64,000 nucleotides of DNA from DASQBT01 sp963746955 (GCA_963746955.1 CAVVDR010000017.1:130034-194033); one strand, 5' to 3'; shown: positions 17,555 to 27,290, numbered from the stretch's first letter. Made by a program: numbers and translations. Notes: generated by a model from the sequence alone, not told the origin.

Positions 17555-17597
17555 AGGTGCGCCATGCGCACCTTTGAATCGGTGCGCACAGCGCACC
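17555..17597. repeat. Two REP-like hairpins between narK2 and narG
   Basis: Hairpin 1: AGGTGCGC (17555-17562) with GCGCACCT (17566-17573), loop CAT. Hairpin 2: GGTGCGC (17581-17587) with GCGCACC (17591-17597), loop ACA. Both share the GGTGCGC core. No T-run follows, so this looks like a REP-type element or mRNA processing/stabilising structure and not a terminator. It lies 16 bp before the narG start. Confidence 0.6.
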
Positions 17598-17612
17598 CTA
17601 CAGGAGCAAACA

Positions 17613-20600
17613 ATGAGTCACTTCCTCGACCGACTGACCTTCTTCAAGAAGAACATTGCCGAGTTCTCCGACGGCCACGGTGTGGTCAGCAACGAGGACC
17701 GCAGCTGGGAGAACGGTTACCGCAGCCGCTGGCAGTCCGACAAGGTGGTGCGCTCGACCCACGGCGTGAACTGCACCGGCTCGTGCAGCTGGAAGATCTT
17801 CGTCAAGAACGGGCTCATCACCTGGGAGATCCAGCAGACCGACTACCCCCGCACTCGGCCCGACCTGCCCAACCACGAGCCGCGCGGCTGCCCGCGCGGG
17901 GCGTCCTATTCCTGGTATGTATATTCGGCGCAGCGGGTGAAGTATCCGCTGATCCGCGGCCGATTGATGGAGATGTGGCGCGAGGCGAGGAAGACCCTGG
18001 ACCCGGTGGAAGCGTGGAAATCCATCACCCAGGATCCGGTCAAGGCCAAACGCTATAAATCCGTGCGCGGCCTGGGCGGCTTCGTGCGCGCCAACTGGAA
18101 CGAGGTCACCGAAATGATCGCGGCGGCCAATGTGTTCACCATCAAGGAATTTGGCCCGGACCGCATCTACGGCTTTTCGCCGATTCCGGCCATGTCCATG
18201 GTGAGTTATGCCGCAGGCTCGCGTTATCTCTCCCTCATTGGTGCGGCCTGCGGCTCTTTTTATGACTGGTACTGCGACCTGCCTCCGTCCAGCCCCCAGG
18301 TGTGGGGCGAGCAGACCGACGTGCCCGAGTCGGCCGACTGGTACAACTCGACCTATCTGATGGTGTGGGGTTCCAACGTGCCGCAGACCCGTACCCCCGA
18401 CGCGCATTTCTACACCGAGGTGAGATACAAGGGCACCAAGACCGTGGCCGTATCCTCCGACTTCGGCGAGATGGTCAAGTTCGGCGACATCTGGCTTGCG
18501 CCCAAGCAGGGCACCGATGCGGCCCTCGCACTCGCCATGGGCCACGTGATCCTCAGCGAATTCCACAACAAGGGCAGGAGCGAATACTTCGACAACTACT
18601 GCCGCCAGTACAACGACATGCCCATGCTGGTCATGCTGAAGGAACACGAAGGCAAGCTGATTGCCGACCGCTATCTCCGTGCATCGGACCTGACCGGCAA
18701 TCTGGGCCAGGACAACAACCCGGAATGGAAGACGGTCGTGATCGACGAGAACACCGGCTATCTGGTGGCGCCCAACGGCAGCGCCGGGTTTCGCTGGGGC
18801 CAGTCCGGCGCCTGGAACCTGGAAATGCGCGACGGCTTTTCGGGCAAGGATGTGAGGCCGCAACTGAGCCTCCTGGGCAGCCACGACAAAGTAACCGAAG
18901 TCGCCTTCCCCTATTTCGGCGCCGACGACCACGCCGACCTGCTGTCGCGCAATGTGCCGGTCAAGCGCATCAGCCTGGCCGACCGCGAAGTGCTGATCGC
19001 CACGGTGTACGACCTGACGCTGGCCAATTACGGCGTCGATCGCGGCCTCGGCGGCCCCAATCTGGCCGCCGGCTACGATGACGATGTGCCCTACACCCCA
19101 GCCTGGGCCGAGAACCATTGCGGCGTGCCGCGCGCCGACATCATCACCGTGGCGCGCGAGTTCGCCGACAACGCCGACAAGACCCACGGCAAGTCCATGG
19201 TCATCCTCGGCGCGGCGCTGAACCACTGGTACCACAACGACATGATCTACCGCGGCATCATGAACCTGCTGATGATGTGCGGCTGCATCGGCCAATCCGG
19301 CGGTGGCTGGGCGCATTACGTGGGACAGGAGAAGCTGCGCCCGCAGACCGGCTGGACGCCGCTGGCCTTCGCGCTCGACTGGCATCGTCCGCCGCGCCAC
19401 ATGAATTCGACGTCTTTCTTCTATGCCCACACCAGCCAGTGGCGACATGAGAAACTTGCCGCCGCCGACATCCTCTCGCCCACCGCGGACAAGAGCAATG
19501 GCGATTATCGGCTGATCGACTTCAATGTGCGCGCCGAGCGCATGGGCTGGCTGCCGTCCTGCCCGCAACTGGAAACCAATCCGCTTGAAATCACCAAAGC
19601 CGCGGAAGCGGTGGGCATGGACCCGGTGAAGTATGCGGTGGAGCAGATGAAGTCGGGCGCGCTCAAGTTTTCCTGCGAGGATCCGGACAATCCGAAGAAC
19701 TTTCCGCGCAATATGTTTGTCTGGCGCTCCAACCTGCTGGGCTCCTCGGGCAAGGGACACGAGTATTTCCTCAAGTATCTTCTGGGCACGCAGAACGCGG
19801 TCCTCGGGCCGGACCTGGGCGAACTGGGCGAAGCCAAGCCGAAGGAAGTCGTGTGGCATGATAAGGGCGCGGAAGGCAAGCTGGATTTATTGGTGACGCT
19901 CGACTTCCGTATGTCGACGACCTGCCTGTACTCGGACATCGTGCTGCCGTCGGCGACCTGGTACGAGAAGGATGACCTCAATACTTCGGACATGCATCCT
20001 TTTATCCACCCGCTGTCCGAGGCGGTCCAGCCGCTGTGGGAGTCGAAGTCCGACTGGGACATCTACAAGACCATCGCGAAAAAGTTCTCCGAACTCGCCG
20101 CGATCCATCTCGGCACCAGGAAGGACCTGGTGCTGACCCCGCTCCTGCACGACACGCCTTCCGAGCTGGGCCAGTCGCTGTCGGTGCGCGACTGGAAGAA
20201 GGGCGAGGTCGATGCCTTGCCGGGCAAGACCATGCCCAGCATGACGGTGGTGACGCGCGACTACGCCGACACCTACAAGAAGTTCACCGCACTGGGCCCG
20301 CTGATGACCAAGATCGGCAATGGCGGCAAGGGCATTACATGGAACACCGAGTCCGAGGTTAGACAGCTTGGCGAACTGAATTACACGGTGAGCGAGGAGG
20401 GCATCAGCAAGGGGCTGCCGAAAATCGAATCGGCTATCGACGCCTGTGAAGTCATCCTCATGCTCGCGCCCGAAACCAACGGCCAGGTGGCGATCAAGGC
20501 CTGGGAGGCTTTGTCGAAGATCACCGGGCGTGACCATGTCCATCTCGCGATCACGCGCGAGGACGACAAGATTCGCTTCCGCGACATCGTGGCGCAGCCG

Positions 20601-21344
20601 CGCAAAATCATCTCCTCGCCGACCTGGTCGGGGCTGGAGTCAGAGCATGTGTCCTACAACGCCTGCTACACCAACGTACACGAGCTGATTCCCTGGCGCA
20701 CCCTGACCGGCCGCCAGCAGTTCTACCAGGATCACAAGTGGATGCTGGATTTCGGCGAGGGCCTGTGCGTGTACAAGCCGCCGATCGACACCAAGACCAT
20801 CGCGCCAATGCTGGGCAAGAAGCCCAACGGCCATCACGAGTTGGTGCTCAACTGGATTACCCCGCATCAAAAGTGGGGCATACACAGCACCTACACCGAC
20901 AACCTGAGGATGCTCACCCTGTCGCGCGGCGGGCCCCATGTCTGGGTGTCGGAAGTGGAAGCCAAGGAAGCGGGCCTGGCGGACAACGATTGGGTTGAAG
21001 TATTCAACGTCAATGGCACGCTCACCGCAAGAGTCGTCGTGAGCCAGCGCGTGCCGCGCGGCATGTGCCTCATGTATCACGCCCAGGAGAAGATCATCAA
21101 CGTTCCCGGCGCAGAAGTCAGCGGACTTCGCGGCGGCATCCACAACTCAGTGACGCGCACCGTGACCAAGCCCACCCACATGATCGGTGGCTATGTGCAG
21201 CAGGCCTACGGCTTCAACTACTACGGCACGGTGGGTTCCAACCGCGACGAGTACGTGATCGTGCGCAAGATGAAGAACGTCGACTGGATGGAAGGTCCGC
21301 TGAACGAAAACGGACGGGCGCCCGAAGCAAGGAGCAAATCATGA
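17613..21344 (+). CDS. narG: Respiratory nitrate reductase alpha subunit NarG
   Basis: 1243 residues, the normal NarG length. It is the molybdenum (bis-MGD) subunit that reduces nitrate to nitrite on the cytoplasmic face. The FS0 iron-sulfur motif near the N-terminus is intact (THGVNCTGSCSW, then GCPRG). WGSNVPQTRTPDAHF marks the Mo-cofactor Asp region. The C-terminal VFNVNGTLTARVVVSQRVP belongs to the molydopterin dinucleotide-binding domain. The start (CAGGAGCAAACA before ATG) is preferred to an ATG 39 bp upstream. It overlaps narH by 4 bp. Confidence 0.96.
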   Translation: MSHFLDRLTFFKKNIAEFSDGHGVVSNEDRSWENGYRSRWQSDKVVRSTHGVNCTGSCSWKIFVKNGLITWEIQQTDYPRTRPDLPNHEPRGCPRGASYSWYVYSAQRVKYPLIRGRLMEMWREARKTLDPVEAWKSITQDPVKAKRYKSVRGLGGFVRANWNEVTEMIAAANVFTIKEFGPDRIYGFSPIPAMSMVSYAAGSRYLSLIGAACGSFYDWYCDLPPSSPQVWGEQTDVPESADWYNSTYLMVWGSNVPQTRTPDAHFYTEVRYKGTKTVAVSSDFGEMVKFGDIWLAPKQGTDAALALAMGHVILSEFHNKGRSEYFDNYCRQYNDMPMLVMLKEHEGKLIADRYLRASDLTGNLGQDNNPEWKTVVIDENTGYLVAPNGSAGFRWGQSGAWNLEMRDGFSGKDVRPQLSLLGSHDKVTEVAFPYFGADDHADLLSRNVPVKRISLADREVLIATVYDLTLANYGVDRGLGGPNLAAGYDDDVPYTPAWAENHCGVPRADIITVAREFADNADKTHGKSMVILGAALNHWYHNDMIYRGIMNLLMMCGCIGQSGGGWAHYVGQEKLRPQTGWTPLAFALDWHRPPRHMNSTSFFYAHTSQWRHEKLAAADILSPTADKSNGDYRLIDFNVRAERMGWLPSCPQLETNPLEITKAAEAVGMDPVKYAVEQMKSGALKFSCEDPDNPKNFPRNMFVWRSNLLGSSGKGHEYFLKYLLGTQNAVLGPDLGELGEAKPKEVVWHDKGAEGKLDLLVTLDFRMSTTCLYSDIVLPSATWYEKDDLNTSDMHPFIHPLSEAVQPLWESKSDWDIYKTIAKKFSELAAIHLGTRKDLVLTPLLHDTPSELGQSLSVRDWKKGEVDALPGKTMPSMTVVTRDYADTYKKFTALGPLMTKIGNGGKGITWNTESEVRQLGELNYTVSEEGISKGLPKIESAIDACEVILMLAPETNGQVAIKAWEALSKITGRDHVHLAITREDDKIRFRDIVAQPRKIISSPTWSGLESEHVSYNACYTNVHELIPWRTLTGRQQFYQDHKWMLDFGEGLCVYKPPIDTKTIAPMLGKKPNGHHELVLNWITPHQKWGIHSTYTDNLRMLTLSRGGPHVWVSEVEAKEAGLADNDWVEVFNVNGTLTARVVVSQRVPRGMCLMYHAQEKIINVPGAEVSGLRGGIHNSVTRTVTKPTHMIGGYVQQAYGFNYYGTVGSNRDEYVIVRKMKNVDWMEGPLNENGRAPEARSKS

Positions 21345-22885
21345 AAGTGCGCGCGCAGATTGCCATGGTGCTGAACCTGGACAAGTGCATCGGCTGCCAC
21401 ACCTGTTCGGTTACCTGCAAGAACGTGTGGACCTCGCGCGAAGGCATGGAATACGTCTGGTTCAACAATGTCGAATCCAAGCCCGGCATCGGCTATCCCA
21501 AACAATGGGAAAACCAGGATATCTGGAACGGTGGCTGGAAGCGCAAGCCCGATGGCAGCCTGGAGCCGCGCCAGGGCGGCAAGCTCAAGATCCTTGCCAA
21601 CATCTTCGGCAATCCCAACCTGCCGGAGATCGACGACTACTACGAGCCCTTCACCTACGACTACGAGCACCTGCAAAAGGCGCCGTTGTCCCAGACTCCA
21701 CCCACCGCGCGCCCCATCTCTGCCATCACCGGCGAGAAGATGGACAAGATCCACTGGGGCCCGAACTGGGAAGACGACCTCGGCGGCGAGTTCTCCTCCA
21801 GAAGCCGCGACAAGTGCTTCGACGAGGTGCAGAAGGAGATGTATTCCACCTTCGAGAATACCTTCCTCATGTACCTGCCGCGCCTGTGCGAGCATTGCCT
21901 CAACCCGACCTGCGTGGCCTCCTGTCCCTCGGGCTCGATCTACAAGCGCGAGGAAGACGGCATCGTGCTGGTCGACCAGGACAAGTGCCGCGGCTGGCGC
22001 ATGTGCATATCGGGCTGCCCGTACAAGAAGATCTATTACAACTGGAAGACCGGCAAGGCGGAGAAGTGCATCTTCTGCTATCCGCGCATCGAGGCCGGCC
22101 AGCCCACCGTGTGCTCCGAATCCTGCGTTGGCCGCATTCGCTACCTTGGCGTGATCCTGTATGACGCCGATCGCATCAGTGAAGCGGCGAGCATCGAGGA
22201 TCCAAAGGAACTCTACGAAGCCCAGTTGAAAGTGTTCCTCGATCCCGAGGATCCCAAGGTCGTTGCGGCCGCGCGCGCGGAAGGCATCCCGGAAGGCTGG
22301 CTGGAAGCCGCGCAACGCTCACCGGTGTACAAGATGGCAATCGACTGGAAGATCGCCTTCCCGCTGCACCCGGAATACCGCACGCTGCCCATGGTGTGGT
22401 ACGTCCCGCCGCTCTCGCCCATACAGTCCGCGGCCGAGTCGGGCAGGATGGGCATGAACGGGATCATTCCGGATACCGAGTCGCTGCGCATCCCCATCAG
22501 GTACCTGGCCAACCTGCTCACCGGCGGCAAGGAGCAGCCAGTCATGACGGCGCTGGATCGCATGCTGGCGATGCGCGCCTACATGCGTGGCAAGTCGGTG
22601 GAAGGCGTGGGCAACATTGCGGCGCTGGAGCAGGTGGGATTGTCGGTTGCCCAGGCCGAGGAAATGTACCGCTACATGGCGATCGCCAACTACGAGGATC
22701 GGTTCGTCATCCCCAGCACCCACCGGGAGGAGACCATCGACACCTTTGAGGAAAAGTCGAGCTGCGGGTTCAGCTTCGGCAATGGGTGCTCGGATGGCGT
22801 TTCCAAGCCCAGCCTGTTCGGCAACCGCAAGAATGCCGTTCCGGTCGATCTGTCGCAATTGCGCTCGAAAAAGCGCGCCGGATGA
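21341..22885 (+). CDS. narH: Respiratory nitrate reductase beta subunit NarH
   Basis: 514 residues; an electron-transfer subunit carrying three 4Fe-4S and one 3Fe-4S cluster between NarI and NarG. Four Cys groups are visible: CIGCHTCSVTC, CEHCLNPTCVASC, CRGWRMCISGC (Trp in place of one Cys, the 3Fe-4S site of NarH) and CIFCYPRIEAGQPTVCSESC. The C-terminal NarH-specific region with YRYMAIANYEDRFVIPS is present. The ATG overlaps the narG stop (ATGA), showing translational coupling. Confidence 0.96.
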   Translation: MKVRAQIAMVLNLDKCIGCHTCSVTCKNVWTSREGMEYVWFNNVESKPGIGYPKQWENQDIWNGGWKRKPDGSLEPRQGGKLKILANIFGNPNLPEIDDYYEPFTYDYEHLQKAPLSQTPPTARPISAITGEKMDKIHWGPNWEDDLGGEFSSRSRDKCFDEVQKEMYSTFENTFLMYLPRLCEHCLNPTCVASCPSGSIYKREEDGIVLVDQDKCRGWRMCISGCPYKKIYYNWKTGKAEKCIFCYPRIEAGQPTVCSESCVGRIRYLGVILYDADRISEAASIEDPKELYEAQLKVFLDPEDPKVVAAARAEGIPEGWLEAAQRSPVYKMAIDWKIAFPLHPEYRTLPMVWYVPPLSPIQSAAESGRMGMNGIIPDTESLRIPIRYLANLLTGGKEQPVMTALDRMLAMRAYMRGKSVEGVGNIAALEQVGLSVAQAEEMYRYMAIANYEDRFVIPSTHREETIDTFEEKSSCGFSFGNGCSDGVSKPSLFGNRKNAVPVDLSQLRSKKRAG

Positions 22886-22893
22886 GGAGCCCG

Positions 22894-23568
22894 ATGATGA
22901 AGACCTACAAAGTGCTATCGCTGTTGTTGAGCTACCCGGAGACCGGTTGGCTCGACGCGCTGTCGGAAATGGAAATGGCGCTCGCCGAGGAGGCCGAATT
23001 CAACCGCAACGCGGCAACCTCGGTGGCCCCGCTTATCTCTATGCTGCGCGAGCTGAGCCTGATCGAACTGCAGGAAATCTATGTCGCGACCTTCGATCGC
23101 AATCCTTCCCATTCGCTGCATTTGTTCGAGCACATCCACGGCGAGTCGCGCGAGCGCGGATCGGCCATGGTGAACCTGCTGGAGGAGTACTGGAAGCACG
23201 GCTTTGACGCCAGCGCGTCCGAGCTGCCGGATTACCTGCCGCTGTTTCTAGAGTTTCTCTCTCTGCTTTCAGCCGAAGAAGCGGGCGGACTGCTGGGCGA
23301 CGCGGTGCACGTGATCGCGTCGGTCGGGCGCAAGCTCGAAAAGAACGGCAGCCACTACGCAACGGTGTTTCGAGTGCTGGAAGCCTTGTCGCCGGTCGCC
23401 GCGGTAGAGTTGGCCGAGCCGCCGGTGCGCGACATGGACGAGGCGATGGAGATGTTCGGTCCCACCCTCGACGGGATCGAGCCGCTACTCAAGCCGGTGC
23501 CGCAGGTGGCGGTGGTGGCCATGCCCAAGTCGCTGCGGCACGGCACCGCCGGCATCGCATCGTCCTGA
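22894..23568 (+). CDS. narJ: Nitrate reductase assembly chaperone NarJ
   Basis: 224 residues. A cytoplasmic redox-enzyme maturation chaperone that binds NarG before cofactor insertion and is not part of the final enzyme. The family pattern is visible: KVLSLLLSYP at the start, ELQEIYVATFDRNPSHSLHLFEHIHGESRERG in the middle, and ELPDYLPLFLEFLS. The start at 22894 follows GAGGAGC; an ATG at 22882 overlapping the narH stop and one at 22897 are alternatives. Confidence 0.94.
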   Translation: MMKTYKVLSLLLSYPETGWLDALSEMEMALAEEAEFNRNAATSVAPLISMLRELSLIELQEIYVATFDRNPSHSLHLFEHIHGESRERGSAMVNLLEEYWKHGFDASASELPDYLPLFLEFLSLLSAEEAGGLLGDAVHVIASVGRKLEKNGSHYATVFRVLEALSPVAAVELAEPPVRDMDEAMEMFGPTLDGIEPLLKPVPQVAVVAMPKSLRHGTAGIASS

Positions 23569-23586
23569 TACCTGGAGGATCTGAAA

Positions 23587-24273
23587 ATGTCCAACTTGCA
23601 CAACTTTCTGTTCGGCCTCTATCCCTACATCTCACTGAGCATATTCCTGCTCGGCAGCCTGATCCGCTTCGACCGCGAACAGTATTCGTGGAAGAGCGAT
23701 TCCAGTCAGTTGCTCAGACGATCTCAGTTGCGCCTGGGCAGCAATCTGTTCCACATCGGCATTCTGTTCCTGTTCTTTGGCCACATGGCCGGGCTGCTCA
23801 CGCCGCACTGGCTGTATGAATCGTTCGGCCTGTCCACGCCCAACAAGCAGATGCTCGCCATCATTTCCGGCGGCATCGCTGGCCTGCTGTGCTTTGCCGG
23901 GGTGGCCATCCTGCTGCACCGGCGCCTGACCGAGCCGCGCATCCGCGCCACCAGCAAGCCGATGGACATCTTCATCATGCTGTGGATCCTTGCCACCCTG
24001 TTGCTGGGCCTGGTCAGCATCCTGTTCTCCCTGCAGCACCGCGAGGGCGGGGTGATGCTGCTGCTTGCGGGCTGGGCCCAGCACATCGTGACATTTCGCG
24101 GTGGCGCAGCCGATTATCTGGTGGGTGTGCCGATTATCTACAAGGTCCACCTGTTGTTTGGCATGACTCTGTTCGTGCTGTTCCCATTCTCACGGCTGGT
24201 GCACGTGTGGAGCGGCTTTGCTTCGGTGAGCTATGCCACGCGTGCCTGGCAGATTGTTCGCCCGCGTGGATAA
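23587..24273 (+). CDS. narI: Respiratory nitrate reductase gamma subunit NarI
   Basis: 228 residues, five membrane helices, di-haem b quinol dehydrogenase subunit that anchors NarGH and takes electrons from quinol. NLFHIGILFLFFGHMAGLL carries haem His residues in helix 2, and KVHLLFGMTLFVLFPFSRLVHVWSG carries the His pair in the last helix. RBS TGGAGGA lies before the ATG. The gene ends the canonical narGHJI set; the flavoprotein gene begins 19 bp later and is very likely co-transcribed. Confidence 0.95.
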   Translation: MSNLHNFLFGLYPYISLSIFLLGSLIRFDREQYSWKSDSSQLLRRSQLRLGSNLFHIGILFLFFGHMAGLLTPHWLYESFGLSTPNKQMLAIISGGIAGLLCFAGVAILLHRRLTEPRIRATSKPMDIFIMLWILATLLLGLVSILFSLQHREGGVMLLLAGWAQHIVTFRGGAADYLVGVPIIYKVHLLFGMTLFVLFPFSRLVHVWSGFASVSYATRAWQIVRPRG

Positions 24274-24291
24274 GGAAAGGAGGAGATCGCA

Positions 24292-25848
24292 ATGACTCAT
24301 GTTGTCATCATCGGAGCAGGGATTGCAGGCGTCCCGGCGGCCTATTCAATCAAGGCACAACTGGGCTCCAGGGGAAAGGTGACCGTCGTCTCCGACCAGG
24401 ACTATTTCCACTTTGTGCCATCCAACCCCTGGGTGGCCATGGGCTGGCGCAACCGGGCCGACATCGCCTTTCCGATCGAACCTTATCTGAGGGAGCGCGG
24501 CATCGATTTCGTCGCCAGCGCAGTGAAGCGCATCCAGCCAGGGGACAATCAGATCATCCTGGATAACGGAGCGAGCCTGTCCTACGACTTTCTGTTGATC
24601 GCTTCCGGCGTAGAGGGCGCCTTCGATGAGATTCCCGGGCTCGCCGCCCACACCAATTCGGTGATTCATATCAATGATGCCGAACGGGCGCATGCAGCCT
24701 ACCGCGAATTCGTCAAACATCCGGGACCCATCGTGGTGGGCGCGGTGCAGGGCTCCAGCATCCTCGGGCCGGTCTATGAATATGCCTTTCTCGCCGATGC
24801 CGATCTGAAGCGCCGGAATATTCGCGGCCGGGTTCCCATCACGCTGGTGACCCCCGAACCGTGGCCGGGTCATCTGGGGCTGGGGGCCGGAGCGGTGAGC
24901 CGCGATGTGATGGCGGCGGCGCTTGCCGATACCCAGATCAAGGTGATCTGCAACGCGCGCACCCTGCGGGTGGAAGCAGACAAGATTCATGTCGCTGAGC
25001 ACAATGCGGACGGCAGCGAAAAGGAGATACATTCGCTGCCGTTTGCCTACTCGGTGTATTGGCCTGCTTTCCGGGGCGTTTCCGGCGTGCGGTCTGTTCC
25101 GGACCTGGTCAACGAGCGCGGCCTGGTCAGGGTGGATGAGTACCTGAGGAGTTATGTACAGCCAAACATCTTTGCGGTAGGCGTATGCGTGGCCCACTCG
25201 GTCGTCGATCGCACGCCGCTGGCGGTTGGGGCGCCGGATTCGGTGTATTCGATCCAGAAGGAAGTGGAGACCGCCGTCAACAACATTCTGGCGAGCATGC
25301 GGGGACAATCCCTGGAAAGCAGCATTCCGCAGCGTGCCAAATGGCTTTCCGACATGGGGGATAGCGGCGCCGCTTACTTGTCAGAACCACAAGTGCCCTT
25401 GCGCGACATCAACTGGATGCGCCAGGGCCGCTGGGTGCATCTGGCCAAGGTGGATTTCGAGAAGTACTTCGTCAACAAGGTTCGCCTCATGCCGACCGGA
25501 CAAGCGCCTTCGGTCGGTTCGCGGATCGCCGGGGTAATGAGTCGGCTGCTGGCGGACAAGAAAGAAGGTGTGCTCGCGGTTACGGCGGCGCCTTCCCAAG
25601 GGGGCGTGAAGCCGTTCGACCTTCAATTGCCGCGTGATCCCAATTTCGAACTGCGAGCGCTGGCCAAGTCGCTGAGGCGCGAACCCGGCGAGCTTGCCGC
25701 CGAGCTGCTGGCAGCGGCATTGATCGATGCCAAATCCTATCTGAATGAGGCCGCGGTGGATGCCCTGGAGCTTGCGCGGCGTGAATTGCTGGTGGAGGAG
25801 TTGCCCGAACACCAGCCGGGTGTGGAATTCCACGGCGGCGGGACCTGA
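24292..25848 (+). CDS. SQR-like FAD oxidoreductase lacking the sulfide-active cysteines
   Basis: 518 residues. GAGIAGVPAAYSI at 8-20 is the dinucleotide-binding loop, and FHFVPSNPWVAMGWR and VGAVQGSSILGPVYEYAF follow the sulfide:quinone oxidoreductase / flavocytochrome c pattern. Only Cys220 and Cys299 are seen in the first 340 residues; Ser-Ser stands where SQR relatives often have a Cys (GSSILGP), so a classic sulfide oxidation mechanism is doubtful. A C-terminal extension (~435-518) is mostly helical (ALAKSLRREPGELAAELLAAALIDA) and unlike SQR. RBS AAAGGAGGAG. Its place right after narI suggests a redox link to nitrate respiration. Its electron donor is unknown. Confidence 0.75.
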   Translation: MTHVVIIGAGIAGVPAAYSIKAQLGSRGKVTVVSDQDYFHFVPSNPWVAMGWRNRADIAFPIEPYLRERGIDFVASAVKRIQPGDNQIILDNGASLSYDFLLIASGVEGAFDEIPGLAAHTNSVIHINDAERAHAAYREFVKHPGPIVVGAVQGSSILGPVYEYAFLADADLKRRNIRGRVPITLVTPEPWPGHLGLGAGAVSRDVMAAALADTQIKVICNARTLRVEADKIHVAEHNADGSEKEIHSLPFAYSVYWPAFRGVSGVRSVPDLVNERGLVRVDEYLRSYVQPNIFAVGVCVAHSVVDRTPLAVGAPDSVYSIQKEVETAVNNILASMRGQSLESSIPQRAKWLSDMGDSGAAYLSEPQVPLRDINWMRQGRWVHLAKVDFEKYFVNKVRLMPTGQAPSVGSRIAGVMSRLLADKKEGVLAVTAAPSQGGVKPFDLQLPRDPNFELRALAKSLRREPGELAAELLAAALIDAKSYLNEAAVDALELARRELLVEELPEHQPGVEFHGGGT

Positions 25849-25934
25849 TGAGTCAAGGGCCGGGCTTTGATTTGAGCAAAGTTTGGCGTCAGGGACCACC
25901 TATCTGTTTGCTTGGTTTTGAAGGAGATCGCAGC

Positions 25935-27134
25935 ATGGCCGTGATCAGCATCGAGGATCCGCGTCGGCGCGCCGCGCCGCCCAAGGGATTCGCCCTGTTT
26001 GCGCTGGGCTTTCGGCCTTTCTTTCTCGGAGCAGGTCTGTCCGCGGTTGTGCTGATGGCACTGTGGCTTGTACTGTTCCGAAACGGAGGGCAATTCGGCC
26101 TGATCGTTCCTCCCGTACTGTGGCACGCGCATGAAATGATCTTCGGTTTCGCCGGCGCGGTGATTGCCGGTTTTCTGTTGACCGCAGTGCAGAACTGGAC
26201 CCAGGTCCGAACGCTCCACGGCGTGCCGCTGGGCATGCTGTTTGCGCTGTGGGTCGCGGCGCGCATCGCGCCTTTCGTCCATGGGGTGCCGAAGGAACTG
26301 ACCGCGTTGCCGGACCTCCTGTTCTTTCCCGCAGTGATGATCGCCATCGCGCGCCCCATCATGCGCACCAGGCAGGTTCGCAATTATGGGTTTCCCCTCA
26401 TGCTGTCCATGCTCACTGTGGCGAACGTGCTGGTGCAGGGCGAAATGCTTGGCTGCATGCACGGGACAGCGACTCTGGGCAATACCTTGGCTGTGTACAT
26501 GATCGTGTTGATGATCGTGGTGATGGGCGGCCGGGTCATTCCCGGCTTCACCGATGCCAAGTTGCGCACTCAGGCCAGACGCTGGAAGGTGGTGGAATGG
26601 CTGGCCCCGGCAAGCGCCCTGGCGGTGCTCGCTGCGGCGTTGGCCAATCCGCTCGCGCCGCTGACCGGCCTGGCAGCGATGTTCGCCGCGGGCGTACACG
26701 GCCTGCGCCTGTATGGCTGGCACACCCGCAAATTGTGGATGGTGCCGCTCTTGTGGGTCCTGCATCTGGGTTATGGCTGGATCGTCATTGGCTTCATCCT
26801 CGTGGCGCTGTCGACCCTGGGATGGCTTCCGCCATCCCTCGCAGTGCACGCCTTTACCGCCGGCGCCATCGGCACCCTCACGCTGGGCATGATGGCAAGG
26901 GTCGCACTGGGCCACACCGGCCGCATGCTGGAGCCGGCAAGAATCATCAGTTGGGCGTTTGGGCTGATCGTCGTTGCAGCCCTGGTTCGGGTAGCTGGGC
27001 CACTGGTCTTTGCCCAGGCGTATGACTTGGCGATCACGCTGAGCGGCCTGATCTGGATGCTGGCTTTCGGAATCTTTGTCCTGGTTTACCTGCCTGTCCT
27101 GGTGAGGCCGCGCGTGGACGGTAAAGAGGGCTGA
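25935..27134 (+). CDS. nnrS: NnrS family haem/copper membrane protein
   Basis: 399 residues, about 12 membrane helices. PPKGFALFALGFRPFFLGAG at the N-terminus and WHAHEMIFGFAGAVIAGFLLTAVQNWT are diagnostic for NnrS, and the conserved HAFTAGAIGTLTLGMMARVALGHTGR is present. NnrS proteins bind haem and copper and lessen nitric-oxide stress in denitrifiers. The start at 25935 follows AAGGAGATCGC; the longer frame to 25848 would overlap the flavoprotein stop and has no RBS. Its position in the nar operon fits protection against NO arising from nitrite. Confidence 0.9.
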   Translation: MAVISIEDPRRRAAPPKGFALFALGFRPFFLGAGLSAVVLMALWLVLFRNGGQFGLIVPPVLWHAHEMIFGFAGAVIAGFLLTAVQNWTQVRTLHGVPLGMLFALWVAARIAPFVHGVPKELTALPDLLFFPAVMIAIARPIMRTRQVRNYGFPLMLSMLTVANVLVQGEMLGCMHGTATLGNTLAVYMIVLMIVVMGGRVIPGFTDAKLRTQARRWKVVEWLAPASALAVLAAALANPLAPLTGLAAMFAAGVHGLRLYGWHTRKLWMVPLLWVLHLGYGWIVIGFILVALSTLGWLPPSLAVHAFTAGAIGTLTLGMMARVALGHTGRMLEPARIISWAFGLIVVAALVRVAGPLVFAQAYDLAITLSGLIWMLAFGIFVLVYLPVLVRPRVDGKEG

Positions 27135-27190
27135 AAGGCCGGATCGTCTTTCGCGTAAACCGGTGCCCAAGCCTTGCTCTGGCATTTGTA

Positions 27191-27205
27191 TATCATAGTA
27201 TGATA
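27191..27205. promoter_or_regulatory. Perfect palindrome upstream of the DsrC-like gene
   Basis: TATCATA G TATGATA, a 7-bp perfect inverted repeat centred 93 bp before the ATG of the DsrC-like gene, in an AT-rich island in otherwise GC-rich DNA. It could be an operator or overlap a -10 region. No regulator family is recognised. Confidence 0.4.
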
Positions 27206-27290
27206 CTATTCTGCTATGCATTTGGGACGGTGTGGTCTGACTCGCTTGCCGGGCAGATCGCGTGCATTTGGGCATTCTTCAGGAGAGCAC

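Noticed and set aside
17598..19859. Long minus-strand open frame (753 codons) opposite narG
   Set aside because: It is an antisense shadow of the GC-rich narG codons with no RBS and no domain; narG is unambiguous.
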